Of a stretch of DNA of 64,000 bases, positions 48,224-57,204 are shown piece by piece. The position numbers and the translations under genes are program-made. The DNA lies in NCBI RefSeq assembly GCF_014204935.1, contig NZ_JACHMJ010000001.1, positions 2,914,001-2,978,000 on the forward strand. The letters run 5' to 3'. Under the pieces are notes generated by a model. The model was given only the letters and a program-made list of their open reading frames with translations. It was not told where the DNA came from and did no database searches. Position 1 is the stretch's first letter. Every line of letters starts with the position of its first letter. The stretch is from Conyzicola lurida. GTDB taxonomy: Bacteria > Actinomycetota > Actinomycetes > Actinomycetales > Microbacteriaceae.

Positions 48224-49308
48224 GCGTGCACCATCGTGACGAGCTCGACACCCTCGCTCTCGGCGCTGCCGAGGAGGAGGCCGGATTCCCGCGAGTAGAC
48301 GAGCACGTCCCGCGGGGATCCGACCACCGTGACGCGGGAGCCGGGCACCGGGCTCTCGGCCACTTCGCAGCGGAAGGCGACGATCTGACCGGCATCCGTC
48401 ACCAGCTGCACGACGCGGTCCTTGCCGGTCGGCTCGACCAAGCCCACGGTTCCCGTGATCGACCAGCCCGGCTCCGACGCGGAGCCGAGCCGCAAGTGCT
48501 CGGCGCGGATGCCGAGCGTGACCGGGCCGATCTGGCCGCGGTGGCTGCCGAACGCCGAGCCGCCGTTGCTGTCGATCTCGACGAGGTTCATCGGCGGGGA
48601 GCCGACGAACGACGCGACGAACAGCGTGGCGGGCCGCGCGTAGAGCTCGTCGGGAGTACCGACCTGCTCGATGCGCCCGGCGTTGATCACCGCGATGCGG
48701 TCGGCCATCGCCATCGCATCGAGCTGGTCGTGCGTCACGTTGATGCCGGTTGCACCCACGGCGCGAAGCAGCGACGCGATCTCGAGCCGCAGGACCGCGT
48801 GCAGCTGGGCGTCGAGGCCCGAGAGCGGCTCGTCGAGCAGCACGATGCCGCTGCGGCGGGCGAGCGCGCGGGCCAGGGCGATGCGCTGACGCTGGCCGCC
48901 CGACATCTCCTTCGGCTTGCGGGCGAGCAGAGACTCGACCTGCATGCGCGTCGCGATCTCGTGCGCCCGGTCGGACGCCTCCTTCTTGGGGAGCCCGAGC
49001 CCGTGCCGCAGTCCGAGGGTGATGTTCTCGAGCGCGGTGAGGTGCGGGTAGAGGGCGAAGTGCTGGAACACGATCGCCGCGTCGCGCTTGTGCGGGGGGA
49101 TGCCCGCCTGCGAGACACCGCCGAACGACACCGAACCCGAGTCCTGGTCTTCGAGGCCGGCGATGATGCGCAGCAGGGTGGACTTGCCCGACCCCGACGG
49201 GCCGAGGATGGCGAAGTTCTCGCCGTCCCCGATCGACAGGTCGATCCCGTCGAGGGCGGTGACGCCCCCGAACGACTTGCGGATACCGGAGAGTTCGACG
49301 GTGGCCAT
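48220..49308 (-). CDS. CUT1-type ABC importer ATPase (UgpC/MalK like)
   Basis: ATPase of 362 residues. The nucleotide domain has GPSGSGKSTLLRIIAGLED, the signature MSGGQRQRIALARAL and VLLDEPLSGLD; the C-terminal TOBE/OB part (TLGIRAEHLRLG, VGLVEPTGKDRVVQLV) marks the MalK/UgpC group. The ATG is two bases away from the binding-protein stop. It powers the two permeases of this operon and might also serve importers in this window that lack an ATPase. Confidence 0.9.
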   Translation of the reverse strand: MATVELSGIRKSFGGVTALDGIDLSIGDGENFAILGPSGSGKSTLLRIIAGLEDQDSGSVSFGGVSQAGIPPHKRDAAIVFQHFALYPHLTALENITLGLRHGLGLPKKEASDRAHEIATRMQVESLLARKPKEMSGGQRQRIALARALARRSGIVLLDEPLSGLDAQLHAVLRLEIASLLRAVGATGINVTHDQLDAMAMADRIAVINAGRIEQVGTPDELYARPATLFVASFVGSPPMNLVEIDSNGGSAFGSHRGQIGPVTLGIRAEHLRLGSASEPGWSITGTVGLVEPTGKDRVVQLVTDAGQIVAFRCEVAESPVPGSRVTVVGSPRDVLVYSRESGLLLGSAESEGVELVTMVHA

Positions 49309-49310
49309 GG

Positions 49311-50612
49311 TTACTCGCCGACGATCGCGTCGATGCCGCTGACGGCGGAGGCCACGGTCGGTTCCGCGTCGTCTCCGGCCTGCAGCTTCTGCGCCATGGT
49401 GCGGATCGTGTCGTTCACGCGCACGATGTTGGTTCCGTCGAAGCCGCCCCACGGGGTGAGGGGCTTGTCGTAGCTCCACGCGTAGGTGAGCTGGGGGGTG
49501 GCGGCGTCGCTGGCCAGCAGGGCCTCGCCCGCCTCGGTGTCGACGGGGATGTAGCTGTACGAGGTTCCGCTGGCGCCGGCGACGGCCTCGGGCGAGAGCA
49601 GCTCGCCGATGAGCGCGTTCGCGAAGGCGGCGCGGCACTCGTCGTCGCTCAGCACGATCCAGCCGTTACCGCCGGCCGGGAGCGCGCCGCCGTCGGCGTC
49701 GACGCTCGGCAGGTCGACGGGCGTCCACTCGAACGAGTCGCCGATGCCTTTCTGCAGCGACGCGATGGTCGACGTCGTGTAGACGAGGAACGCCGCGTTT
49801 CCGCCGATGAACTGTGCCATCGCGTCCTGGTCGGCGATGCCGAGCTCGAGGCCCTTGTCGGCGAGGGTCGACCAGATCGACAGCGCCTCGACGGCCTTGT
49901 CGGTTCCGAAGCCGGCCGAGCCGTCCTCGTTCACGAAGGTCTCGCCCGATCCCTGCACGAAGGCCTGGCTGAACCAGTCGGCGAGGCCGACCGCGGGGAT
50001 ACTCACCGAGGGAGCGCCGGTCTCGGCGGTGACCTTCTCGGCGGCCTCGACGAGCTCGTCGAAGGTGGTGATGTCCGCGGCCTCGCCGGCGTCGGCCGCG
50101 TCGAGCGCGTCCTGGTTGACGAGCAGCACGGGCGTGGAGATCTGCGCCGGGGCGAGGTAGACGGTGCCGTCGACGGTTCCCGCGTCGAGGAACTGCGTCT
50201 TGTAGGTCGCAGGGAGAGCGGCGGTGTCGATCGGTGCGGGCTCGTAGGTGTCGGTCCAGAACCGCAGCTGGCCGAGGCCCGTCATGATCAGGTCGGGGCG
50301 TTTGCCCACTGCGATGTCGGCGACGACCGTCTTGGTCAGGTCGTCGTAGCTCGAGGTCGCCTGCGGTTCGGCGGCGATCTCGAGGCCGGGGTATTCGGCC
50401 TTCAGGTTCGCGACGGCGATCTCCATGGCTTCGGCGGCCTGGGTGCCGAAGGTCACAGTGATCGGCGATTCGGCCGGGTCGCAGCTGGCGATGTCCGCGA
50501 TGTCGGCGATTGCGACATCCGTCACCGGTGTTGTCGACGCGGCGCAGCCGCTGAGGAGGAGGGAACCGGTGGCGAGGGCACCGAGCGCGAGAGTGAGGCG
50601 TTTTTTGGGCAT
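49311..50612 (-). CDS. CUT1-type ABC importer substrate-binding lipoprotein (UgpB like)
   Basis: Exported lipoprotein of 433 residues. Signal peptide KKRLTLALGALATGSLLLSG with the lipobox LSGCAAS. The mature protein resembles glycerol-phosphate-type and multiple-sugar binding proteins (WSTLADKGLELGIADQDAMA, GNAAFLVYTTSTIA, PAGGNGWIVLSDDE). The ATG lies eight bases after AGGAG. A phosphoesterase and a HAD phosphatase in the same operon suggest a phosphorylated or phosphodiester substrate, which is inference. Confidence 0.87.
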   Translation of the reverse strand: MPKKRLTLALGALATGSLLLSGCAASTTPVTDVAIADIADIASCDPAESPITVTFGTQAAEAMEIAVANLKAEYPGLEIAAEPQATSSYDDLTKTVVADIAVGKRPDLIMTGLGQLRFWTDTYEPAPIDTAALPATYKTQFLDAGTVDGTVYLAPAQISTPVLLVNQDALDAADAGEAADITTFDELVEAAEKVTAETGAPSVSIPAVGLADWFSQAFVQGSGETFVNEDGSAGFGTDKAVEALSIWSTLADKGLELGIADQDAMAQFIGGNAAFLVYTTSTIASLQKGIGDSFEWTPVDLPSVDADGGALPAGGNGWIVLSDDECRAAFANALIGELLSPEAVAGASGTSYSYIPVDTEAGEALLASDAATPQLTYAWSYDKPLTPWGGFDGTNIVRVNDTIRTMAQKLQAGDDAEPTVASAVSGIDAIVGE

Positions 50613-50671
50613 GACGATTACTCCTGGGGTGAGAGGGGTGGTGTGAGTGAGGGTGGAAGGGGACGGAAGGG

Positions 50672-51493
50672 TTAGCCGGGGATCTCTGTGCCGCTCATGC
50701 CCTGCACGAAGCGCTTCTGGGCGAAGAGGAACAGGATGACGACGGGTGCCGTGACGATGACGGCTCCCGCGCTGAGGGCGGAGTAGTCGAGGCCGACGTC
50801 CGCCTGCTGGAAGACCCCGAGCGCGAGCGGCGGGGTGGCGATGTCGGTGCTGCGCGCGATGAGCAGCGGCCACATGTAGTCGTTCCAGTGGGTGAACACC
50901 GAGAAGACGCTGAAGGCCGCGATGCCGGGCGCCGCCATCGGGATAACGACGTTGCGCAGCGTGCGGAAGTGGCCGAGGCCGTCGGTGCGGGCCGCCTCCA
51001 TGAGCGAGTCGGGGATCGACATCATCTGCTGGCGCAGCAGGAAGATGCCGAACGCGCTCGTCACGAACGGCAGCACGAGCGCCGTGAGGGTGTCGGCGAG
51101 GCCGAGCATGTTCACCCCGATGAACGTGGGAATGAGCGTCACCTGCGCCGGCACCAGCAGGCAGCCGAGCACGATGCCGAGCACGAGCCCGGTGCCGCGC
51201 ATCTTCACCTTCGCCAGCACGTAGGCCGCCGGGATGCAGGTGACGAGCTGCAGCACGAGGATCGACACCGTCACGATCACGCCGTTGAGCACGGCGCGGC
51301 CGAGGTTGGCGTCCTCCCAGGCACGCACGAAGTTCGACCAGTCGAGTTCGGACGGCACGAGGGAGATGCCGTCGAAGAAGACCTCGTCAGCGGGCGAAAC
51401 GGCGGTCCGCAGCATCCAATAAAAAGGGAAAAGCGAGATGAGTACGGCGACGACGATGAGCAGCCAGCGGCCGACACTGAGGGCGTGGGTCAC
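50672..51493 (-). CDS. CUT1-type ABC importer permease (UgpE like)
   Basis: Membrane subunit of 273 residues, six spans, beginning VTHALSVGRWLL. The EAA loop is SLMEAARTDGLGHFRTLRNV followed by VIPMAAPGIAAFS. The GTG overlaps the stop of the other permease (GTGA). The end QKRFVQGMSGTEIPG is typical of UgpE/MalG proteins. Confidence 0.9.
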   Translation of the reverse strand: MTHALSVGRWLLIVVAVLISLFPFYWMLRTAVSPADEVFFDGISLVPSELDWSNFVRAWEDANLGRAVLNGVIVTVSILVLQLVTCIPAAYVLAKVKMRGTGLVLGIVLGCLLVPAQVTLIPTFIGVNMLGLADTLTALVLPFVTSAFGIFLLRQQMMSIPDSLMEAARTDGLGHFRTLRNVVIPMAAPGIAAFSVFSVFTHWNDYMWPLLIARSTDIATPPLALGVFQQADVGLDYSALSAGAVIVTAPVVILFLFAQKRFVQGMSGTEIPG

Positions 51494-52410
51494 TTGGAGC
51501 CTCCCGAAAGAACGCGGCGCTGGAGGATTCCGACACCGATGAGGACGACGAGGAGCAAGAACGAGAGGGCGGATGCCGCGCCGAGATCGAAATACCCGAA
51601 CCCGAGTTTCCAGCTCATGGTGAGGATCGTCTCGCTCGAGCCCTGCGGCCCTCCCTGCGTCATCACGTTGATGGTGTCGAACGCCTGCACGGACGCGAGG
51701 ACGGCGAGCACGACGGCGAAGACGACGGTGGGTTTCATGGTCGGCAGGGTGATCTTGCGCAGCTTGGTGAAGCCGCGGATACCCTCGGCCTTCGCCGCCT
51801 CGTTGAGCGTGCCGGGGATGGTCGCGAGGCCGGCGAAGAAGATCATCATGCTGAAACTCGCGCTGCGCCAGACGCCGACGAGGGCGACCGTGATGAGCGA
51901 GGTGTCGGTGTCGCCGAGCCAGTTGACCGCGCCGAAGCCGACGAAGCCGAGCAGCTGGTTGACGAATCCGCCCTGGAAGGCGAACAGCCAGCGGAAGACC
52001 ACGGCCATCGCCACCAGGTTCGCGGTCATCGGCAGAAACAGCGCCGTGCGCACGAACGGCTTGCCGCGGCTCACCGAGTTGGCAAGCAGGGCGAGCGTGA
52101 GGCCGATGACCAGACTCGGCACGATCGTGATGACCGAGTAGACCGCGGTGTTGCCGATCGCCTGCAAAACGGCCGGGTCGGTGAGCACGCGCTGGAAGTT
52201 CGCGATGCCGACCCACTGCCACGCGCCGCCGGCGAGCGGCACGGAGAAGAAGCTCGCGACGAGCGAGAGCACGGCGGGAAGGATGACGAAGAGGACGATC
52301 GCGACGCCGGCCGGGGCCAGGAACAGGATCGGCACGAGGTTCGAGCGGTCGCGCCTCCGCACCGCCACGGCGTCGGGTGCCGTCACGGGACGCTCCAGGG
52401 TGGCGGTCAT
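51490..52410 (-). CDS. CUT1-type ABC importer permease (UgpA like)
   Basis: Membrane subunit of 306 residues with six spans after a 27-residue hydrophilic start. The EAA loop reads GTLNEAAKAEGIRGFTKLRK then ITLPTMKPTVVFA. The ATG overlaps the stop of the upstream phosphoesterase gene by four bases, and the GTGA overlap downstream joins it to the second permease. Confidence 0.9.
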   Translation of the reverse strand: MTATLERPVTAPDAVAVRRRDRSNLVPILFLAPAGVAIVLFVILPAVLSLVASFFSVPLAGGAWQWVGIANFQRVLTDPAVLQAIGNTAVYSVITIVPSLVIGLTLALLANSVSRGKPFVRTALFLPMTANLVAMAVVFRWLFAFQGGFVNQLLGFVGFGAVNWLGDTDTSLITVALVGVWRSASFSMMIFFAGLATIPGTLNEAAKAEGIRGFTKLRKITLPTMKPTVVFAVVLAVLASVQAFDTINVMTQGGPQGSSETILTMSWKLGFGYFDLGAASALSFLLLVVLIGVGILQRRVLSGGSK

Positions 52411-54539
52411 CGGGCGACCTCGGTCGAGAGCGCGATGACGTTGCCGTCGGTGCCGACAGCGATCAGGCGGTCGCCGGCGTCGACGAGCGCGGCGGCGATC
52501 GGCGAGGCGAGCTGCGTCTGCCCGACGACGACGCCGTCGAGCGAGATGCGCCGGATCACACCGTCGAGCCCCGGCAGCAGCAGCTCGTCGCCGACGAGCA
52601 CCGGCGGCGCGATCACGGGGTGCGCGGCCTTCGTGTACGCGGCCATCGGGAACGCGGCGTCTCCCTCGATCGGCAGGTCCCAGAGGGTCTCGCCCGTCTC
52701 GGCCGACACCATGCGAAGCCCGTGTCCGGTGACGGTCACGACGTAACCGACGGGGGTCACGATCGGGGTGGCCGGGCTGAAGCCGCCCTCGTGTTCCTGC
52801 GCCCAGCGCACCAGACCGGTCGCCCGGTCGATGCTCGTGGTGGCGCCGAACGCGGGGATGACGACGCTGTCGGTGGCCTCGTCGAAGACGGCGGTGCCGA
52901 GGATCAGCAGTCGCTTGAGCACCGCGAACAGGTCGTCGGCACCCATCTCGGCGCTGGCCCAGACGGTCTCGCCGGTGCGCGCGTCGAGCCCGACGGGGTG
53001 CGACGGCGTCGGCCAGAAGCCCTGCACGAGCAGGTCGCCGACCACGAGCGGCGCCGAGTGGTTCACCAGGTTGTGGTGCGGCGAGAGATCGGTGCGGCGC
53101 CAGACCACCTCGCCGGTTCGGGTGTCGAGGCACCGGAGGTCGGACTGGTCGCCGAGGTAGACGCGGTCGCCCTGCACCGTGGGGCTGCCCCAGGCGAAGC
53201 GGCGCAGCGGGTCGGTCGACGGCGTGACCCAGAGCAGGTCGCCGGTGAGGCGGTCGAAGCCCGAGACGTCGCCGCCCACCTCGGCCGCGATCACGACGTC
53301 GCCCGCGACGACCGGCGAGGTCTTCACCGCCGACGAGGTGTGGGCGCGCCAGAGCAGAGCGCCGGTGGCGAGGTCGAGCGCCTCGACCGTGCCCGCGGGA
53401 CGGTCTTCGATCTGCGCGCCGGCGAAGACCATGTCGCCGTCGACGGTGACGCGCTGACGCTGGCCCGCGCCGGCGAGTTCGGCCCGCCAGAGCACCGCGT
53501 CGTCCATCGAAGGGGTGGATGACGCGGCATACGTCGCGGTGGAGGTGTCGCCGAGCGAGGCAGGGGTCGGCAGCCACGGCATGATCTGGGTGCGCAGCGT
53601 GATGGCTTCGCCGTCCCAGGTCACGTGCCGGAAGGCCGGCGGGCTGTAGTCGAGGTTCGCGAAGAAGCTCGTCGGGCTGTTGACGTGCAGTGTGCCGTCG
53701 ACCTCGACGACGCGCGAGGTGTGCCAGTGGCCCGAGAACGCGGCGATCGGCAGCCACGGCATCTCGTCGACGATCGAGGCGGCGGGCTGGTCGTGGAAGA
53801 GCAGGATCCACGGGCTCCCGTGAGGGATGCTCGCGAGGTCGGCGCGCAGCCACGCGTTCTGCTGCTCGTGGTCGAGACCGAGCTCGTGGGTGTGCCAGTC
53901 GAGGGTGACGACGTGCAGACCGGCGACGTCGAAGCTATACCAGCGCGGGCCGAGATAGTGCTCGTAGAGGTCGGGCGTGCCGACGTTGGTGAGGTAGTTG
54001 TTGCGGCTCACGAAGCTGCCGTGCGCACCGTTCATGTGGTCGTGGTTGCCGGGGATGAGGTGCACGGGCACCGGGCTCGCACCGAGCGCCTCGATGTACG
54101 CCTCGTACTCTTCGGCGAGGCCGTGGTCGACCAGGTCGCCGGTGATGAAGATGCTCTGCGCGTCGGGGGCGACCTCGGGCAGCGACCGCAGGAACGCTCG
54201 GATCTCGTCGGGCAGGCTGCCCTCGCGGTAGAGCGTGAACCCGCCCTTCTCGCTCTCGACGCCGCTCTGCGGCACCGTCATGTGCGTGTCGGTGAGGTGC
54301 ACGAACTCGTAGGGCAGCGACTGCACCGAGCGCTCGATGGTGAAGCGCAGTTCGTCGGTGGATACCGGGAGCCACCAGGTCGCGGCGGTGTGGTCGGTGG
54401 GGCGGGTGATCGCGACGAAGCGGCCCTCGTCGGGCAGCTCGAACTGGCCGTCGTCGCCCGTGCGGGTGACCTGCGTTCCGTTGGTCACGGCGACGCCGGA
54501 GGCCGGCATCCCGTCTGCGTGGTTCACGATTCCGTGCAC
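52407..54539 (-). CDS. Calcineurin-type phosphoesterase fused to a PQQ-like beta-propeller
   Basis: Large 710-residue protein. Residues 1-80 form a small beta-sandwich (GIVNHADGMPASGVAVTNGT), then a metallophosphoesterase domain with all metal ligand motifs: HLTDTHMT, ITGDLVDHG, PGNHDHMN, LFHDQPAAS and SGHWHTSR. From about residue 340 a PQQ-like beta-propeller follows, with repeated blades (GTVEALDLATGALLWRAHTS, DLRCLDTRTGEVVWRRTDLS, GLDARTGETVWASAEMG). No signal peptide is visible, so it may be cytoplasmic. The GTG start has AAAGGA seven bases upstream. It probably splits a phosphodiester or phosphomonoester brought in by the operon's transporter. Confidence 0.87.
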   Translation of the reverse strand: MHGIVNHADGMPASGVAVTNGTQVTRTGDDGQFELPDEGRFVAITRPTDHTAATWWLPVSTDELRFTIERSVQSLPYEFVHLTDTHMTVPQSGVESEKGGFTLYREGSLPDEIRAFLRSLPEVAPDAQSIFITGDLVDHGLAEEYEAYIEALGASPVPVHLIPGNHDHMNGAHGSFVSRNNYLTNVGTPDLYEHYLGPRWYSFDVAGLHVVTLDWHTHELGLDHEQQNAWLRADLASIPHGSPWILLFHDQPAASIVDEMPWLPIAAFSGHWHTSRVVEVDGTLHVNSPTSFFANLDYSPPAFRHVTWDGEAITLRTQIMPWLPTPASLGDTSTATYAASSTPSMDDAVLWRAELAGAGQRQRVTVDGDMVFAGAQIEDRPAGTVEALDLATGALLWRAHTSSAVKTSPVVAGDVVIAAEVGGDVSGFDRLTGDLLWVTPSTDPLRRFAWGSPTVQGDRVYLGDQSDLRCLDTRTGEVVWRRTDLSPHHNLVNHSAPLVVGDLLVQGFWPTPSHPVGLDARTGETVWASAEMGADDLFAVLKRLLILGTAVFDEATDSVVIPAFGATTSIDRATGLVRWAQEHEGGFSPATPIVTPVGYVVTVTGHGLRMVSAETGETLWDLPIEGDAAFPMAAYTKAAHPVIAPPVLVGDELLLPGLDGVIRRISLDGVVVGQTQLASPIAAALVDAGDRLIAVGTDGNVIALSTEVAR

Positions 54540-54583
54540 GGTGAAGTCCTTTGGTCCTGGAGCGGGAGGGATACGGGGAGGGG

Positions 54584-55462
54584 TTACATCCGGTGCTCGA
54601 TGAGCACGTCTGCGGTGAGGGCGAGGTGGGCGGTGCTGTCGGCACTGCGGTGGGAGATGGCGACGAAGATCGCGTCGAGAACGGTGAGGTGCACGACGCG
54701 GCTCGCCATCGCCTCGACCCGGTAGGCGGTCTCCGCGCTGCCGGCCACGAGCACGAGGTCGGACACCTCGGTGAGCGGCGAGCGCGCGAAGCTGGTCAGG
54801 GCGATCGTGGTCGCGCCCGCCGCACGGGCGGCGCGCGCCGTGGAGAGCGTCTCGAAGGTCGAGCCGGTGTGGCTGATCGCGAAGAAGACGTCGCCGGGGC
54901 GCAGCATGCGGGCCGTGACGTGCTGCGTGTGCACGTCCTGGGCGAACGAGGCCTCGACTCCGAGCGTGGTGAGACGGTAGGCGGCGTCGAGCGCGAGCGG
55001 CGCGGAGGTACCGACGGCGCCGAACATCACGCGGCGTGCGCCGAGCACGCTGTCGACGATGGCACCGACGGCGTCGATGTCGATCGTGCGCGCGGCGTCG
55101 GCGAGCGCCCGGGAGGTGCCCTCGATGACCTTGCGGGTCATCTCGGCGAGATCGTCGTCGGGGCCGATTTCGCCGACCAGGCTCTGCGCCGAGGGGATGG
55201 CCTCGCTCGCGAGCCGGATCTTGAGGTCTTGGAAGCCGCGCAGGCCGAGTGTGACGCACATGCGCACGACGCTGGCCGGCGAGCTCTCCGCGATCGCCGC
55301 GAGCTCGGTGACTGAGAGGTGGATGACCGCGACCGGGTCCTTGAGCACGGCGGCGGCGACGCGACGCTCGGCGGGGCTGAAGGTGGTCAGCCCGGCACGG
55401 ATGCGCTCGCGGATGGCGACGGCGTCGATCGGCGCCTGGTCGGGGATGGTGGTTTCGCTCAC
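54584..55462 (-). CDS. RpiR/MurR-type transcriptional regulator
   Basis: Regulator of 292 residues, first gene of the operon. The N-terminal helix-turn-helix region is TFSPAERRVAAAVLKDPVAV with LSVTELAAIAESSPASVVRM; the C-terminal SIS (sugar isomerase) domain has VMFGAVGTSAPLALDAAYRL and FFAISHTGSTFETL, which bind a phosphosugar. The start is GTG. Family members respond to phosphorylated sugars such as MurNAc-6-phosphate or glucosamine-6-phosphate, so an imported or processed phosphosugar is the likely signal here. Confidence 0.9.
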   Translation of the reverse strand: MSETTIPDQAPIDAVAIRERIRAGLTTFSPAERRVAAAVLKDPVAVIHLSVTELAAIAESSPASVVRMCVTLGLRGFQDLKIRLASEAIPSAQSLVGEIGPDDDLAEMTRKVIEGTSRALADAARTIDIDAVGAIVDSVLGARRVMFGAVGTSAPLALDAAYRLTTLGVEASFAQDVHTQHVTARMLRPGDVFFAISHTGSTFETLSTARAARAAGATTIALTSFARSPLTEVSDLVLVAGSAETAYRVEAMASRVVHLTVLDAIFVAISHRSADSTAHLALTADVLIEHRM

Positions 55463-55566
55463 ACCTCGAAAGTAGGCAGCGGCGCTTAACGGGCAGCCCC
55501 GCGAAGGTTAACGATGAACGCCATTTTCATGTCGGGACGGTGAGTGAAATTGCGTTTCACATCGCA

Positions 55567-55626
55567 GCGGATTGAGCTTGTCGAAATCCCTTCTCGTGGT
55601 TACGGGTTTCGACAGGCTCCACCCGC
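55567..55626. repeat. Paired copy of the dispersed palindromic repeat
   Basis: GCGGATTGAGCTTGTCGAAA and the inverted GGGTTTCGACAGGCTCCACC face each other across about 13 bases, between the RpiR start and the ohrR operator. Confidence 0.85.
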
Positions 55627-55641
55627 TGGGGCGCTGGTTGA

Positions 55642-55674
55642 ACGGTTGTGCGCAACTTGGTTGCGCACAACCGT
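55642..55674. promoter_or_regulatory. OhrR operator, 33-bp perfect palindrome
   Basis: Two 15-base arms (ACGGTTGTGCGCAAC and its exact complement) flank TTG. The palindrome ends 15 bases before the ohrR ATG, and TATGGT (55677-55682) just behind it could be the -10 box, so a bound repressor would block transcription of ohrR and osmC. MarR/OhrR proteins bind such inverted repeats. Confidence 0.85.
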
Positions 55675-55689
55675 GCTATGGTTTCACCC

Positions 55690-56133
55690 ATGACCGACAC
55701 CGTGAAGGTACTCCCGCCTGAGGAGCAGATCTGCTTCGCGCTGTACAGCGCCTCCCGGTCGCTCACCGCCCTCTATCGCGACCTGCTCGCGCCGCTCGGC
55801 GTCACCTATCCGCAGTACCTCGTGCTACTCACCCTCTGGGACGCGGGCACCCTCTCGGTCGGCACCCTCGGCAAGCGCCTACAGCTAGACTCCGGCACGC
55901 TGTCGCCGCTGCTGCGCCGCCTCGAGCAGGCCGGCCTCGTCAGCAAGGGCCGCTCCGCCACCGACGAGCGCGTCGTCGAGATCTCCCTCACCCCCGCGGG
56001 CGACGCACTCCGCAGCGAGGCACCGCGCATCAGCGACGCCGTCTGCGGCTCCACCGGCCTGGCGATCGAGGACCTCATCCAGCTCCAGGCACAGGTCTCC
56101 GCACTCGCCGAGCGCGTGCGCTCCGTCGCCTGA
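55690..56133 (+). CDS. ohrR: Organic-hydroperoxide-sensing MarR-type repressor OhrR
   Basis: Winged-helix repressor of 147 residues. Cys15 in EEQICFALYSASRSL is at the position of the peroxide-sensing cysteine of OhrR; a second cysteine (Cys119, DAVCGSTGL) may allow a disulfide as in two-cysteine OhrR. The DNA-binding part is LGKRLQLDSGTLSPLLRRLE and the wing KGRSATDERVVEISLTPAG. Oxidation would release the 33-bp operator just upstream and turn on osmC. Confidence 0.93.
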   Translation: MTDTVKVLPPEEQICFALYSASRSLTALYRDLLAPLGVTYPQYLVLLTLWDAGTLSVGTLGKRLQLDSGTLSPLLRRLEQAGLVSKGRSATDERVVEISLTPAGDALRSEAPRISDAVCGSTGLAIEDLIQLQAQVSALAERVRSVA

Positions 56134-56181
56134 TCCCCGACCCACCCGATACCCGACTACCCCGAAAAAGAAGGACACACC

Positions 56182-56622
56182 ATGGCAACACGCACCGCAC
56201 GCACCGCTTGGATCGGCAGCGTCGAAGAGGGCTCCGGCCAGACCGAACTGACCAGCTCGGGCCTCGGCACTTACACGATCGCCCTTCCGACCCGCACGGC
56301 AGAGAAGGCGGGCGGCTCCACCAGCCCCGAAGAGCTCATCGCCGCGGCGCACTCCGCCTGCTACGCCATGCAGCTCTCGGCCGTGCTCGGCGCGACCGGC
56401 GGAACGATCGAGGTCCTCGACGTCACCGCGGACGTCACGCTCGGCACCGACCCCGCCGGCGGCTTCCAGCTCACCGGCATCCACCTCACCGTTCGCGGCG
56501 AAGTCAGCGGCATCGACAGCGCGACCTTCCTCGAGGCCGCGCAGAACGCCAAGGCCACCTGCCCGGTTAGCAAGGCGCTCACCGGCGTGGAGATCACTCT
56601 CGACGCACAGCTCGAAGAGTAG
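56182..56622 (+). CDS. osmC: OsmC/Ohr-family peroxiredoxin
   Basis: Thiol-dependent peroxidase of 146 residues that reduces organic hydroperoxides. The two active cysteines are Cys60 in AAAHSACYAMQLS and Cys127 in AKATCPVSKAL. The STSPEELI motif supplies the catalytic Glu. The start MATRTARTAWIGSVEEG and the overall pattern match the OsmC subgroup more than Ohr proper. It follows ohrR by 48 bases and ends in a strong terminator. Confidence 0.93.
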   Translation: MATRTARTAWIGSVEEGSGQTELTSSGLGTYTIALPTRTAEKAGGSTSPEELIAAAHSACYAMQLSAVLGATGGTIEVLDVTADVTLGTDPAGGFQLTGIHLTVRGEVSGIDSATFLEAAQNAKATCPVSKALTGVEITLDAQLEE

Positions 56623-56632
56623 TCACTGAGAA

Positions 56633-56669
56633 AAAAGCCCGGCCAGACATACCCACTGGCCGGGCTTTT
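56633..56669. terminator. Bidirectional terminator between osmC and the DUF2255 gene
   Basis: AAAAGCCCGGCCAG and CTGGCCGGGCTTTT form a 14-bp perfect stem with a 9-base loop. T-runs follow on both strands (TTTTCCTTTT and TTTTTTCTC), so it can end both convergent transcripts. Confidence 0.92.
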
Positions 56670-56696
56670 CCTTTTCAAGCGATCGGATGCCGCGGC

Positions 56697-57077
56697 TCAC
56701 GCCCCGCGCGGCACGAGCCGCAGCGTGGCCGATGCGGCATCCGGGCCGACGACACTGCCGACGATGGCCGGGCCGTAGCGGTCGTACTTCGCGTGGTACG
56801 CGGCGTCGATGGCGGCGTGGTCGTCGGCCGCGGCATCCACGAATTCGACGTCCTTCTGCACCCCGCCGGCCTTTATGCGGCCGAGACCGCTCGCGACGGC
56901 CCGGCGGTACCAGGGGTTCGTCGAGCCGTAGGCGGAGCGGACGTAGATGTCGTCGCCCACCCGTACGGTCCAGATGATGACATCGCCCCGCAGCGAGCCG
57001 TCGGGCCGCTGCGAGGCGATCTTCAGTTCGTCGGCGGCGCCGATTTTCGACAGTTCGCTGTCGGTCCATGCCGGCAT
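56697..57077 (-). CDS. DUF2255 family protein
   Basis: Small cytoplasmic protein of 126 residues of the DUF2255 family (related in fold to flavin-binding split barrels). Visible blocks are MPAWTDSELSKIGAADEL, VIIWTVRVGDDIYVRSAYGS and the end RYGPAIVGSVVGPDAASATL. The ATG is about eight bases after GAGGAG. The function is not established. It is convergent with osmC. Confidence 0.85.
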   Translation of the reverse strand: MPAWTDSELSKIGAADELKIASQRPDGSLRGDVIIWTVRVGDDIYVRSAYGSTNPWYRRAVASGLGRIKAGGVQKDVEFVDAAADDHAAIDAAYHAKYDRYGPAIVGSVVGPDAASATLRLVPRGA

Positions 57078-57204
57078 GGCGTTCTCCTCGTGTCTCGTTT
57101 CTTCGAAAGTACCCACGCACTGCGCGATGAGACAGACCCTGTCGGTACACCCCACGCGACACCTGCGTAGGCTTGACGGGTCAACGCCGATGATCAGGAG
57201 AACC

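Noticed and set aside
48220-55462. Naming the operon ugpABCE for glycerol-3-phosphate
   Set aside because: The subunits are only generally CUT1-like; the substrate cannot be read from the sequence, so no gene symbols were given.
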